Positions 6,543 through 13,640 of a DNA stretch of 13,640 nucleotides are shown here, piece after piece. Under the pieces are notes generated by a model. The model was not told the DNA's origin. It ran no database searches and was given only the letters and a program-made list of their open reading frames with translations. The position numbers were made by a program, and so were the translations under genes. Position 1 is the first letter of the stretch. Every line of letters begins with the position of its first letter. Origin of the DNA: JBCDGZ01 sp038750655 (GTDB taxonomy: Bacteria; Bacteroidota; Bacteroidia; Chitinophagales; Saprospiraceae); NCBI GenBank assembly GCA_038750655.1, contig JBCDGZ010000170.1:1-13640 (forward strand), read 5' to 3'.

Positions 6543-8965
6543 TGAAACAACTACTTTCACTCTTATTGTTGGGCAGTCTATTCAGTGTTCAGAATGGCCT
6601 GGCGCAGAAAATGGCGACCTTGAGCGGCGTCATTACCAGTCTTAATAATGAGCCATTGGAGGATGTGATCGTATATGTGCAGGGAAAGGACGAGCTGGCT
6701 ACTACAGACAAACAAGGACAGTTTGCGCTGCAACTTCCGGATCAGCAGACTTATGTTTTATTCATCAAAAGCATCAGCACCGAGCCGCTGGAGCGAACAG
6801 TCTTTCTAGATGGAGATACCAGTCTGCAAATTCAGCTTGAGCAGACTGTTCAGAATCTGGAAGGGGTGACTGTCGAGGCCAATGCGGACGCCTTCGGCAT
6901 CCGGCGATTGTGGGCCATCGAGGGGGGAGGCCTGTACGAGGGGAAGAAAACAGAGGTGATCAATATTGATATGCTGATTGCCAACAAAGCGACCAACAAT
7001 GCTCGCCAGGCTTTTAGTAAAATACCTAGCCTCAACATCTGGGAAAGTGACAATGCTGGCTTGCAGTTGGACATCGGAGGGCGGGGGCTGAGCCCCAAGC
7101 GAACTTCCAATTTTAACACTCGCCAGAATAGCTATGACATTAGCGCAGATGCCCTGGGCTATCCCGAAAGTTATTATACACCGCCGCTGCAGGCAGTTCA
7201 GCAGATTGAGATCGTCCGGGGGGCGGGGGCCTTGCAGTACGGTAGCCAGTTTGGGGGCTTGGTGAATTTTAAAATGAAAAGAGGAAATCCGGAGAAGGCC
7301 TTCAACTTTGAATCGCAGAATACCTACGGTGCCTATCAATTTGTCAATACCTTCAACAGCCTCCACGGCCAAGTTAACAAGCTCAACTACTACAGCTATG
7401 TACAGTACAAGCGCGGCGACGGCTGGCGCCGCAACTCTGAATTTGACCAATTTGGCGCTTATGTAAGCCTCAACTATGAGGTCTCCGATAAATTGACATT
7501 AGGCTTCGATTATACCAATATGTACTACCTCAGCAAGCAGGCCGGAGGCCTGACCGACGAAGCCTTCGAGGAAGACCCCCGCAGCTCGAACCGAGAACGC
7601 AACTGGTTTCGGGTCAACTGGAACTTGCCCGCCTTTTCGCTGGAGTACGCCCTTTCTCCCAACACCAAAATCTACAACCGAACCTTCGGGCTGATTGCCA
7701 GTCGGACTTCTTTGGGCTTACTCGAAACCCCTGATGTCGAAGATCCCCTATCCAACCGCGACCTGATCGACGGAAAATTCAGAAATATCGGTAACGAAAC
7801 CCGCATTGTAATTTCCTACAACAGTGTCGAAGACTTGCAAAACAGCTTGCTGATCGGCACCCGGCTCTACCGAGGCTTCACCAACTTTAGCCAAAGCTTC
7901 GGTACGGCCGGCGACGATGCCGACTTCACCAGAGTCGACACCGCCTTTTTGGACCGCCGGAAATCGGATTTCGAATTTCCCAACCTCAATGTGGCCCTCT
8001 TCGCCGAGAAAATCATCCGCCTGAGCAGCACCCTCAGCCTCATCCCCGGCGTTCGCTACGAGTACATCAACACCCAATCCGAAGGCTTTTTTACAACAAC
8101 CGTGAGGACCAACAGCTTTGGTGATTTCGTTGAGCAGGTGACCCAAGATACGACAGATAAACAGCGGCATATTTTCCTCTACGGACTAGGAGTTTCCAAA
8201 AAACTGAACAAGAACTACGAACTGTACGCCAATGCTACGGCGAACTACCGCGCCATCAACTTCACCGACGTTCAGATTCAAACCAACACCCAATTCGTCG
8301 ATACGCTGATCAGAGATGAAAGTGGCTACAGCTTCGACCTGGGCATCCGACGGCGGAATTTCTCGCCCTTTTTCCTCGAAGCCAGTCTCTTCTATATCCT
8401 CTACGACAACCGGATCGGAGAGATCATTGACGATGGCCTGCGGGTAAGAACCAACATCGGTTCTGCGCGCATCTTCGGAGTAGAGTTGTTTTTTGAAATG
8501 GATGTATTGGCGGTGCTGAAAAAACAGACGGAGCACAAACTAAGTGCCTTTATTAACGGTTCGGTCAATCGCGGGGTCTACACCTCGATCAACGAGCGGG
8601 CTCTGGTTGGAGTAAGAACAGGCAATAGGCTGGAAGATTTACCTGAATACAACATCAAATTGGGCCTTGGCTATGGTTATCGCAAGTTGTCAACCTCGCT
8701 GCAAACGACTTTTGTAGGCAAGCAGTTTTCTGATGCCGCCAATACCGAAAATCCCTTCAAAGGTGTCTTTGGAGTCATCCCTGCCTACACTGTGATCGAC
8801 TTTTCGGCCCGCTATGTTTTTTCGGAAACCATAAGCGTCTCGACCAGCATCAATAACTTACTCGACCATTCCTATTTCACCCGACGAGCACCGGCTTATC
8901 CCGGCCCTGGCATCATCCCCGCCCTCGGTCGCACCTGGAATGTTACGCTGAGCACCAAATTCTAA
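6542..8965 (+). CDS. TonB-dependent outer-membrane receptor, FecA-like
   Basis: This 807-aa receptor has a signal peptide (1-21, cut after LAQ or nearby). A carboxypeptidase-D-regulatory-like beta-sandwich (about 25-105; LSGVITSLNNEPLEDVIVYV) is typical of Bacteroidota receptors. The plug (about 118-250) has ARQAFSKIPSLNIWE, the GGRGLSPKRTSNFNTRQNSYDI segment and the EIVRGAGALQYGSQFGGLVNFK motif. These resemble Fe(III)-dicitrate receptors (FecA group) more than siderophore SusC types. A 22-strand-type barrel follows, ending in aromatic TLSTKF. The cargo cannot be read from sequence; iron chelate is inferred from the plug similarity and the upstream imelysin/DUF4856 pair. The start overlaps the carboxylase stop by one base, so the two are expressed together. 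No terminator is evident before the convergent small gene. Confidence 0.92.
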   Translation: MKQLLSLLLLGSLFSVQNGLAQKMATLSGVITSLNNEPLEDVIVYVQGKDELATTDKQGQFALQLPDQQTYVLFIKSISTEPLERTVFLDGDTSLQIQLEQTVQNLEGVTVEANADAFGIRRLWAIEGGGLYEGKKTEVINIDMLIANKATNNARQAFSKIPSLNIWESDNAGLQLDIGGRGLSPKRTSNFNTRQNSYDISADALGYPESYYTPPLQAVQQIEIVRGAGALQYGSQFGGLVNFKMKRGNPEKAFNFESQNTYGAYQFVNTFNSLHGQVNKLNYYSYVQYKRGDGWRRNSEFDQFGAYVSLNYEVSDKLTLGFDYTNMYYLSKQAGGLTDEAFEEDPRSSNRERNWFRVNWNLPAFSLEYALSPNTKIYNRTFGLIASRTSLGLLETPDVEDPLSNRDLIDGKFRNIGNETRIVISYNSVEDLQNSLLIGTRLYRGFTNFSQSFGTAGDDADFTRVDTAFLDRRKSDFEFPNLNVALFAEKIIRLSSTLSLIPGVRYEYINTQSEGFFTTTVRTNSFGDFVEQVTQDTTDKQRHIFLYGLGVSKKLNKNYELYANATANYRAINFTDVQIQTNTQFVDTLIRDESGYSFDLGIRRRNFSPFFLEASLFYILYDNRIGEIIDDGLRVRTNIGSARIFGVELFFEMDVLAVLKKQTEHKLSAFINGSVNRGVYTSINERALVGVRTGNRLEDLPEYNIKLGLGYGYRKLSTSLQTTFVGKQFSDAANTENPFKGVFGVIPAYTVIDFSARYVFSETISVSTSINNLLDHSYFTRRAPAYPGPGIIPALGRTWNVTLSTKF

Positions 8966-8979
8966 TCCCAAAGGAGCCA

Positions 8980-9258
8980 TCATTCATTGATCCAGTTTAG
9001 TTCTCCGCCCATCAAGCCCACAAAGACAAGGGCGGCCAGCACTGGAGCCAGTATCGAGGCCAGCATCAACCAAAAGTACCAGCGCGGCACCTTTGAGGGT
9101 TCTATCCATTCGGTGATTAGCGAGATGATTAGGATACTAAAACAGACCACTGCCAAGATACCAGAGAGCAGGGTCGCCAGGTAATCATTCCACAACCAGA
9201 GCAGGAGGTAGAAAATAAATTGGAGTAAGAATATCTCGATTGGTCGTAGTCTAAACAT
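8980..9258 (-). CDS. Small three-helix membrane protein of unknown function
   Basis: This 92-aa protein has three predicted membrane segments (about 7-22, 25-46 and 57-82), with a short charged loop EWIEPSKVPRW (50-60) between helices two and three. No named domain is recognised. I consider the reading frame real because the hydrophobic pattern is regular, a TAnnTTTG element lies directly upstream on the minus strand, and it fills an otherwise empty gap. I recall similar small proteins in Saprospiraceae, but cannot verify this. It converges with the receptor gene (14 bp apart) and diverges from the protease gene. The plus-strand frame at 8987-9184 over the same DNA is taken as its shadow. Confidence 0.72.
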   Translation of the reverse strand: MFRLRPIEIFLLQFIFYLLLWLWNDYLATLLSGILAVVCFSILIISLITEWIEPSKVPRWYFWLMLASILAPVLAALVFVGLMGGELNWINE

Positions 9259-9262
9259 ATGT

Positions 9263-9270
9263 CAAAGTTA
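9263..9270 (-). promoter_or_regulatory. Candidate -7 element of the small membrane protein gene
   Basis: Read on the minus strand this is TAACTTTG, matching TAnnTTTG. Only four bases separate it from the ATG (9258-9256). The transcript would therefore begin at or within a few bases of the start codon, i.e. be leaderless or nearly so. No -33 element is clear. Confidence 0.4.
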
Positions 9271-9295
9271 ATCAATTCATCAGCTGATTTTTGGT

Positions 9296-9303
9296 TATCT
9301 TTG
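9296..9303 (+). promoter_or_regulatory. Candidate -7 element of the subtilisin-like protease gene
   Basis: TATCTTTG matches TAnnTTTG, 40 bases before the ATG at 9344, giving a leader of about 34 nt. Its edge lies 25 bp from the oppositely oriented -7 element of the small membrane protein gene, so the two promoters are back to back. The -33 match is poor. Confidence 0.45.
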
Positions 9304-9343
9304 GTCGGCTCCGATTTTAATCGTTCAATAAATTCAACTAACC

Positions 9344-12300
9344 ATGCGTATTCTGCTTTTTGTTTTTACCCTTCTCTTTGGTATTGCTGCTCATGCTCAA
9401 CAATGGGATGAAGCTAAATTGTCTAACACTCTTATCGAGCAACTGCGTTCGGGCAACCAATCGCACATTGAAGTTTTGGTCATGCTGAATGATCAGGTGG
9501 ATATTATGGCGATGCAAGATCGCTTTCGCAGTCAGCGGCTCAGCCGTGCCAAGCGGGTGGAGCAAATGGTAGGGGCTTTGCAAAATAAGGCAGAGCGTAC
9601 GCAGGGAAGCTTAATGAATTTAATTGAGCGTTCGGGCGGGGCGAAGGCCGGTACGGTCTACTCGCTCTGGATCACTAATATGATCGGCTTGGCGGGGACG
9701 TCCGAGTTGATTGCCCAGCTCAGCCAGCTGGAGGCCGTAGAATGGATTGATGTTCAGCGGGAGGCCAGCGTCGGCGGAGCGGGAAAGATGGAACGCCTGC
9801 CTGCGCCCTTCGTACAGCCTAATGGCACCGAGCCGGGCCTACTAGCCATCAATGCCGACAAGCTATGGGCAATGGGCTATACTGGTTATGGCCGTAATGC
9901 CCTGATCATCGACACCGGTACGGAGGGGGATCACCCCGCGCTGAGAGATAATTACCGAGGGATTTATGTCCCCGATGATGAGGCTTGGACGGGATCGGCC
10001 GATAGACCGGAAGACTGCGAGGCGCACGGTACGCACGTCAGCGGGACAGTCTGTGGCATAGATCGATTGACTAACGATACCATCGGAGTGGCTTTTAATG
10101 CCCTCTGGATGGCCGCCCCCTTGTTTCAACTACGGGATTGCCCAAATTCCATCGGTAACCTGAATGTTTTCCAAACCTTCCAATGGGCGCTGAATCCGGA
10201 CGGTAATTTTACTACGACGGACGATATGCCCGATGTGATCAACGGTTCTTGGGGCTTTGACGTGGATGGCTCGGAGTGCAGCGGCACCTGGGTCAATACC
10301 TTTAATGCTATGGAAACAGCAGGCATTGCAGTGGTGCTTTCTGCGGGCAATGAAGGCCCTGGCCCCAGCACCCTGCGGGCTCCGGGGAATGTGAATTTTG
10401 ATATTTTGAAAAGTTTTACTGTTGCGGCTGTCGACGGCAATACCAGCAGTCTCAATATCGCCGGTTTTTCTAGTCGCGGTCCAGCAATTTGCTCTGGAAC
10501 GGGATCGCGGAGAATTAAGCCAGAAGTGGCTGCCCCTGGTGTCAATGTGAGGTCCTCCATTCCTGGTGGTTATGGCCTCAATTCTGGTACCTCGATGGCA
10601 GCGCCTCACGTTGCCGGAGCGATTCTTCTGCTCGGCGAGGCTTTCCCACAGCTCGAAGGCCGGGATTACCAAATGGCGCTTTACCAAACCTGTCGGGATC
10701 TGGGTGCCGCTGGTGAGGACAACGACTACGGCCGTGGAATCATCGATGTGCTGGCCGCCTATAACTACCTGATCGATCAGGGCAACACGCCCGTCGATCC
10801 CCGAGTCAATAATGATGCGTTAATCGTAGAGGTACTTTACAATGCGGTAGCTTGTTTCCAAGATGGGCTAGAGCTGGAAGTGACGATTGAAAATAGTGGA
10901 GAAAATGAGCTGACGGCTGCGGAGTTAAGCTATACCATTTCGGATGCTGCTCAAACATCAGGGACCTTCGAGTGGTCGGGCAGCTTGAATAAAGGCGAAC
11001 GGGCGACTTTCAAAACGCTCATCAGTAACGCCGGGCTGAGCGAAGGAAGCTACGACCTGGCCGTCGAAATTGTCGGGGCCAACGGCACTAGCGATGCTCG
11101 TCGATTCAATAATGTCCATCGCAGTGAGATTTTGTTGCAAGATGATGCTCGGCTGAGCAATCCCATCGCTACGACCATCGATATGGGCGAAGCTTGTGAG
11201 AACAGCCCGGTTTTGCTGCAAAGTAATTACTCTGGAAATGGTACGGTGCAGTGGTTTGATGTCCAGACGGGCGGCGACGCACTCGGAACGGGCGATAGCT
11301 ACTTGACGCCACCGCTTACGGAATCACAGACCTTTTATATGGATGTCATCCAAAGTGCTAAGGTGGGCAAAGAAACTAAAGACTCGGGAATTGATCGATT
11401 AGATGATGAGCTGAATGCGGGCTTGGTTTTCAATGCTACGACTCCTTTTACCCTCAAAACGGTGAAGGTCTTTGCGGAGGAAATAGGCATTCGAGTGATT
11501 GCATTAACAGACTTAGACGGCAATGTTTTTGGCCAGAAAATCATAAATATTCGTGCGGGAGAATCGCGGATTGACTTGAATCTCGAAGTTCCCGCCCGCG
11601 AGGGTATGGTGCTGCAGCTAACGCAGGGTAGGGGATTGTACACCAACATCACCAATCCCGGCTTCCCCCATAGTATTGATGGCTTGCTTAGTATTATACA
11701 ATCTCGTTCACCAGCTGGAGGAAATACCCGTTATTATTACTTCTACGACTGGGAAATTGAGCACGGTGATGTCTGTGGTCGGGGAGCAGTAACCGTTGAT
11801 GTGAGCACTTCGACAATGCCTCCAGAAGCCGCTTTTGCTTCTAGTACCAACAGCATTGATTTAGACAATGAGGACGGCATGGTCAGTTTTACTGATCAAT
11901 CCAATAATGCTACCCAATGGCTCTGGGCCTTCGGCAACGGAGATACCAGCACCGAGCAAAACCCCAGCTACACCTTCGAAGAGCCCGGCACCTACGTAGT
12001 CAGCCAAACCGTCATCAACGCTGACGGCTGCACCGATGCCGCCGCCGATACCATCGAAGTAACGGGCACCATTGTCAGCACCCTCGAAGAAGGCCGCGAC
12101 TACCGCCTAAGCCTTCAACCTAATCCCGCTAAAGATCTGCTGTTCATCCAGTTAAACATGGACCAGCCGCGCGAAATCGAAGTGGAGTTTGTCAATGCGC
12201 TAGGGCAGCGTATTCGCTACTTCAAAGAGGGTAACACCGCCGAGCTGTCTAGAGAGATCAATGTAGCAGAGCTGAGCAGAGGTATCTATTTTGTCGTTTT

Positions 12301-12349
12301 TCATCTGGAAGGATCGAAGGTGGTTAAAAAATTGATTTTGACCGACTAG
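9344..12349 (+). CDS. Secreted S8 (subtilisin-family) serine protease with Ig-like, PKD and T9SS sorting domains
   Basis: This 1001-aa protein has a signal peptide (1-18, AHA-QQ) and an I9-like propeptide region (about 20-140; HIEVLVMLNDQVD to VEWIDVQRE). The S8 catalytic domain (about 165-475) has a complete active site: Asp190 in LIIDTG, His228 in AHGTHVSG, oxyanion Asn336 in SAGNEG and Ser417 in SGTSMAAPH. A CARDB-like domain (about 490-600) is followed by an Ig-like domain starting near 605, interrupted by an extra module (about 671-808) before its closing CGRGAVTV strand. A PKD domain (about 828-908; WAFGNGDTSTEQNPSYTF) and a type-A T9SS sorting domain (919-1001; LQPNPAKD, GIYFVVF, KKLILTD) complete it. 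It is expected to be a cell-surface or secreted endopeptidase for nutrient proteins. It stands alone, with its own promoter. Confidence 0.93.
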   Translation: MRILLFVFTLLFGIAAHAQQWDEAKLSNTLIEQLRSGNQSHIEVLVMLNDQVDIMAMQDRFRSQRLSRAKRVEQMVGALQNKAERTQGSLMNLIERSGGAKAGTVYSLWITNMIGLAGTSELIAQLSQLEAVEWIDVQREASVGGAGKMERLPAPFVQPNGTEPGLLAINADKLWAMGYTGYGRNALIIDTGTEGDHPALRDNYRGIYVPDDEAWTGSADRPEDCEAHGTHVSGTVCGIDRLTNDTIGVAFNALWMAAPLFQLRDCPNSIGNLNVFQTFQWALNPDGNFTTTDDMPDVINGSWGFDVDGSECSGTWVNTFNAMETAGIAVVLSAGNEGPGPSTLRAPGNVNFDILKSFTVAAVDGNTSSLNIAGFSSRGPAICSGTGSRRIKPEVAAPGVNVRSSIPGGYGLNSGTSMAAPHVAGAILLLGEAFPQLEGRDYQMALYQTCRDLGAAGEDNDYGRGIIDVLAAYNYLIDQGNTPVDPRVNNDALIVEVLYNAVACFQDGLELEVTIENSGENELTAAELSYTISDAAQTSGTFEWSGSLNKGERATFKTLISNAGLSEGSYDLAVEIVGANGTSDARRFNNVHRSEILLQDDARLSNPIATTIDMGEACENSPVLLQSNYSGNGTVQWFDVQTGGDALGTGDSYLTPPLTESQTFYMDVIQSAKVGKETKDSGIDRLDDELNAGLVFNATTPFTLKTVKVFAEEIGIRVIALTDLDGNVFGQKIINIRAGESRIDLNLEVPAREGMVLQLTQGRGLYTNITNPGFPHSIDGLLSIIQSRSPAGGNTRYYYFYDWEIEHGDVCGRGAVTVDVSTSTMPPEAAFASSTNSIDLDNEDGMVSFTDQSNNATQWLWAFGNGDTSTEQNPSYTFEEPGTYVVSQTVINADGCTDAAADTIEVTGTIVSTLEEGRDYRLSLQPNPAKDLLFIQLNMDQPREIEVEFVNALGQRIRYFKEGNTAELSREINVAELSRGIYFVVFHLEGSKVVKKLILTD
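11354..11767 (+). other. Extra module nested in the Ig-like domain of the protease
   Basis: Residues about 671-808 separate the Ig-like strand QTFYMDV from its expected partner CGRGAVTVDV. The segment contains FNATTPFTLKTVKVFAEE, ITALTDLDG-like and AGESRIDLNLEVPA patterns of a beta-sandwich accessory module seen in other T9SS substrates. The role is unknown, possibly ligand or carbohydrate binding. The boundaries are approximate. Confidence 0.4.
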
Positions 12350-12377
12350 AAATGTAGCGGTTCACAATAAGATCAGC

Positions 12378-12385
12378 TACCTTTG
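12378..12385 (+). promoter_or_regulatory. Candidate -7 element of the DUF6794-like gene
   Basis: TACCTTTG matches TAnnTTTG and lies 39 bases before the ATG at 12425. It overlaps a TTG (12383) that would give a longer reading frame, so initiation at that TTG is unlikely because it would lie upstream of the transcript start. No clear -33 element. Confidence 0.4.
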
Positions 12386-12424
12386 GCGTTTATCCACCAT
12401 CAAAACTTGACAAAACACTTCCCT

Positions 12425-12955
12425 ATGCCGGGTAAATTGATCTTATTGTCTTGCTTCAGCCTGCTCTTTGGTTCGCTCCTGGCACAGAAGCCAGCGACTA
12501 ATGATGAGGAATACGAAAAGTCCTATAAATGGCGAACTCAACGCGAGGTCTTGTATGGGGTCTACATTCCTAAAGATTTAACCGAGTGCTTTATTCAGCT
12601 CAACCGACTGTCTAAGGAAGAGTCTAAAAATAAATTTCGTCAGCTCCCTGAAGAGGATATTCCGACCCGAGCTTTCTTTGGCCTCGGCCGATGGATCATA
12701 CATAATTGGGGCTTCTACGGTGGCTCGCGGCTGACCGTCTTTATGAACAATCTGGGGCTTTTCCACCCCGACGACATGGCGGTATTCATCATGACGGCCT
12801 ACCATCGCAATCTCAATAAGAATAAGCTGGAGGTCAAGGAATTACTGACGACGATTAAAGCAAATCGCGAAGCAATAGAGCAAAAAGAAAAAAGCGGTGG
12901 AACCATTATTCACCAAGAAACAAGAAAACGCCCCAAGCCTGAAGAGGGGCAATAA
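12425..12955 (+). CDS. Exported DUF6794-like protein
   Basis: This is a 176-aa protein from the ATG at 12425. The frame is open from a TTG at 12383, but the ATG opens straight onto a signal peptide (1-20, LLFGSLLA-QK) and sits behind the promoter element. The mature part carries YIPKDLTECFIQLNRL (47-62), a GLGRWIIHNWGFYGGSRLT stretch (86-104) and LGLFHPDDMAVFIMTAYHRNLN (110-131). This pattern matches my recollection of DUF6794, a domain of unknown function frequent in Bacteroidota. A charged helical tail (135-176) ends in a Lys/Arg/Pro/Glu-rich segment. It is probably periplasmic. It lies 75 bp after the protease gene and is closed by a strong terminator, so it is most likely its own unit. 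No function can be assigned. Confidence 0.78.
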   Translation: MPGKLILLSCFSLLFGSLLAQKPATNDEEYEKSYKWRTQREVLYGVYIPKDLTECFIQLNRLSKEESKNKFRQLPEEDIPTRAFFGLGRWIIHNWGFYGGSRLTVFMNNLGLFHPDDMAVFIMTAYHRNLNKNKLEVKELLTTIKANREAIEQKEKSGGTIIHQETRKRPKPEEGQ

Positions 12956-12957
12956 AA

Positions 12958-12999
12958 AAAGCTACTGCTATTATAGGTGAGGAGCAGTAGCTTTAATTT
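12958..12999 (+). terminator. Strong intrinsic terminator after the DUF6794-like gene
   Basis: AAAGCTACTGCT (12958-12969) pairs perfectly with AGCAGTAGCTTT (12983-12994), a 12-bp stem with a 13-base loop. It is preceded by an A-run from 12954 and followed by AATTTT. It starts two bases after the stop codon. The A- and T-rich flanks could make it work in both directions. Confidence 0.8.
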
Positions 13000-13373
13000 T
13001 ACACCAGACAAAACTATACCCTATATGGTAGTTATGAATAATTCCAATTTATATCTTTTAAAGAACATTTAGGTAAGTTTTGTTTTCAATGTGTAGCAAG
13101 AATTACATTTCTTTATGTAGAATTTGTCCAAATTGTCTTGAACCAGACAAGCTTCGTGCTATTCCCTCTAGTGACAAGCTTACTGGCGCTTATGTATTAA
13201 AGCAATACCTCTTTTGTTGAAAATGCTTTGAAGCTGAGGCAAAATTTTTACTTTTGCAATCTGACTACCTAAAAACCCCTGAAACTTAAGCCACCCCGGT
13301 GGAACATTTTTTGTATTTGGGCATTAATATCTACTGAAAGGTAGAACCATCTAATTGACTTAATGAATTGATC
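12995..13373. other. AT-rich non-coding stretch before topA
   Basis: No credible reading frame or RNA gene is seen in these 379 bases. It holds a good promoter for topA (13227-13256), a 9-bp direct repeat GACAAGCTT (13146-13154 and 13173-13181) of unknown meaning, and, in the predicted leader of about 110 nt, two very small hairpins (CCAC/GTGG at 13291-13302 and CTAC/GTAG at 13331-13344). None of these has a confident function. Confidence 0.5.
13227..13256 (+). promoter_or_regulatory. Bacteroidota-type promoter of topA
   Basis: TTTG at 13227-13230 and TACTTTTG at 13249-13256 are separated by 18 bases, close to the Bacteroidota TTTG / TAnnTTTG spacing. Transcription would begin near 13263, leaving an unusually long leader of about 110 nt before the ATG at 13374. 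Confidence 0.5.
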
Positions 13374-13640
13374 ATGGCGAAGAATTTGTTGATTGTAGAG
13401 TCTCCTGCTAAAGCCAAAACGATTGAAAAAATCCTCGGAACTGACTACAAGGTCAAATCCAGCTTCGGGCACGTTCGTGACCTGAAGAAAGGAGGGGGCG
13501 GTGTGGATATTGAGAACAGCTTTAACCCCAACTATGAGGTGACCGACGATAAAAAGAAGGTCGTCAAGGAATTGAAGGAATGGGTTAAAAAGGTTGACGA
13601 AGTTTGGCTGGCAACGGATTAGGACCGAGAGGGGGAAGCT
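13374..13640 (+). CDS. topA: DNA topoisomerase I, 5' part, with in-frame amber codon at 83
   Basis: This is the start of a type IA topoisomerase, which relaxes negative supercoils in the cytoplasm and is normally an essential enzyme of about 750-850 aa in Bacteroidota. The ATG at 13374 is preferred over a TTG six bases upstream. The Toprim domain is clear: LLIVESPAKAKTIEKIL with Glu9 (Glu9 in E. coli), SFGHVRDLKKGG at 30-41, YEVTDDKKKVV, then VWLATD at 77-82. A TAG follows at 13620-13622, after which the same frame reads DREGEA to the window end. The stop therefore sits at the variable x of the first D-x-D of the DxDxE metal motif, where related enzymes have E, L or P. One base, T for G at 13620, would restore the common ATDEDREGEA. 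Identity is certain; whether the gene is intact is not. The rest lies outside the window. Confidence 0.88.

Noticed and set aside
6806..7450. 214-aa minus-strand open frame inside the TonB receptor gene
   Set aside because: It is antisense to the conserved plug domain; no motif, no start signals and no promoter were found.
8987..9184. 65-aa plus-strand frame opposite the small membrane protein
   Set aside because: The minus-strand frame has regular membrane helices and an adjacent promoter element; this one is a low-complexity Ser/Lys/Arg-rich shadow.
10126..10687. Overlapping minus-strand frames (144 and 185 aa) inside the protease gene
   Set aside because: They oppose the S8 catalytic domain and have no recognisable protein features.
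12342..12360. Hairpin CCG-CTA/TAG-CGG at the end of the protease gene as a terminator
   Set aside because: The stem is short with a bulge and there is no T-tract after it.
13620..13622. Genetic-code reassignment of TAG
   Set aside because: TAG is the natural stop of the genes ending at 2459 and 12349, directly after complete T9SS domains, so TAG is used as a stop in this genome.

Overview
The window looks like chromosomal DNA of a Bacteroidota bacterium, probably a marine or environmental Saprospiraceae/Lewinella-like organism. This is inferred from two secreted proteins ending in type IX secretion (T9SS) sorting domains, lipoproteins with acidic residues right after the lipid-bearing cysteine, a SusC/FecA-style receptor carrying an N-terminal carboxypeptidase-D-regulatory-like domain, and Bacteroidota-type promoter elements (TAnnTTTG) in front of nearly every transcription unit. 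No rRNA, tRNA, CRISPR array, insertion sequence or phage gene was seen.

Layout. (1) 171-2459: a large secreted T9SS protein with a degenerate gingipain (C25)-like core between fibronectin-III-like domains. One of these is interrupted by a calcium-site-like disc module. (2) 2673-8965: a four-gene cluster on the plus strand: a DUF4856 lipoprotein, an imelysin-family lipoprotein, a full-length homologue of vitamin K-dependent gamma-glutamyl carboxylase (HTTM fold plus C-terminal domain), and a FecA-like TonB-dependent receptor. A strong terminator hairpin splits it 2+2, with a candidate internal promoter in the hairpin loop. (3) 8980-9258, minus strand: a 92-aa three-helix membrane protein, convergent with the receptor gene and divergent from the next gene. 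(4) 9344-12349: a subtilisin-family (S8) secreted protease with Ig-like, PKD and T9SS sorting domains. (5) 12425-12955: a small exported DUF6794-like protein followed by a strong terminator. (6) A 379-bp non-coding stretch, then the start of topA (DNA topoisomerase I), which carries an in-frame TAG exactly inside the Toprim DxDxE motif.

How the genes may work together. Imelysin/DUF4856 lipoproteins with a FecA-type receptor suggest uptake of iron or another metal chelate across the outer membrane. The carboxylase homologue keeps the residues that align with the active-site lysine and histidine of the human enzyme. This raises the possibility that a Glu-carboxylating (Gla-forming) enzyme modifies the metal-uptake lipoproteins or the receptor. 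That link is inference, and it is the most interesting hypothesis in the window. The topA amber codon is the other item that most needs checking: sequencing error, contig-end artefact or true nonsense mutation.
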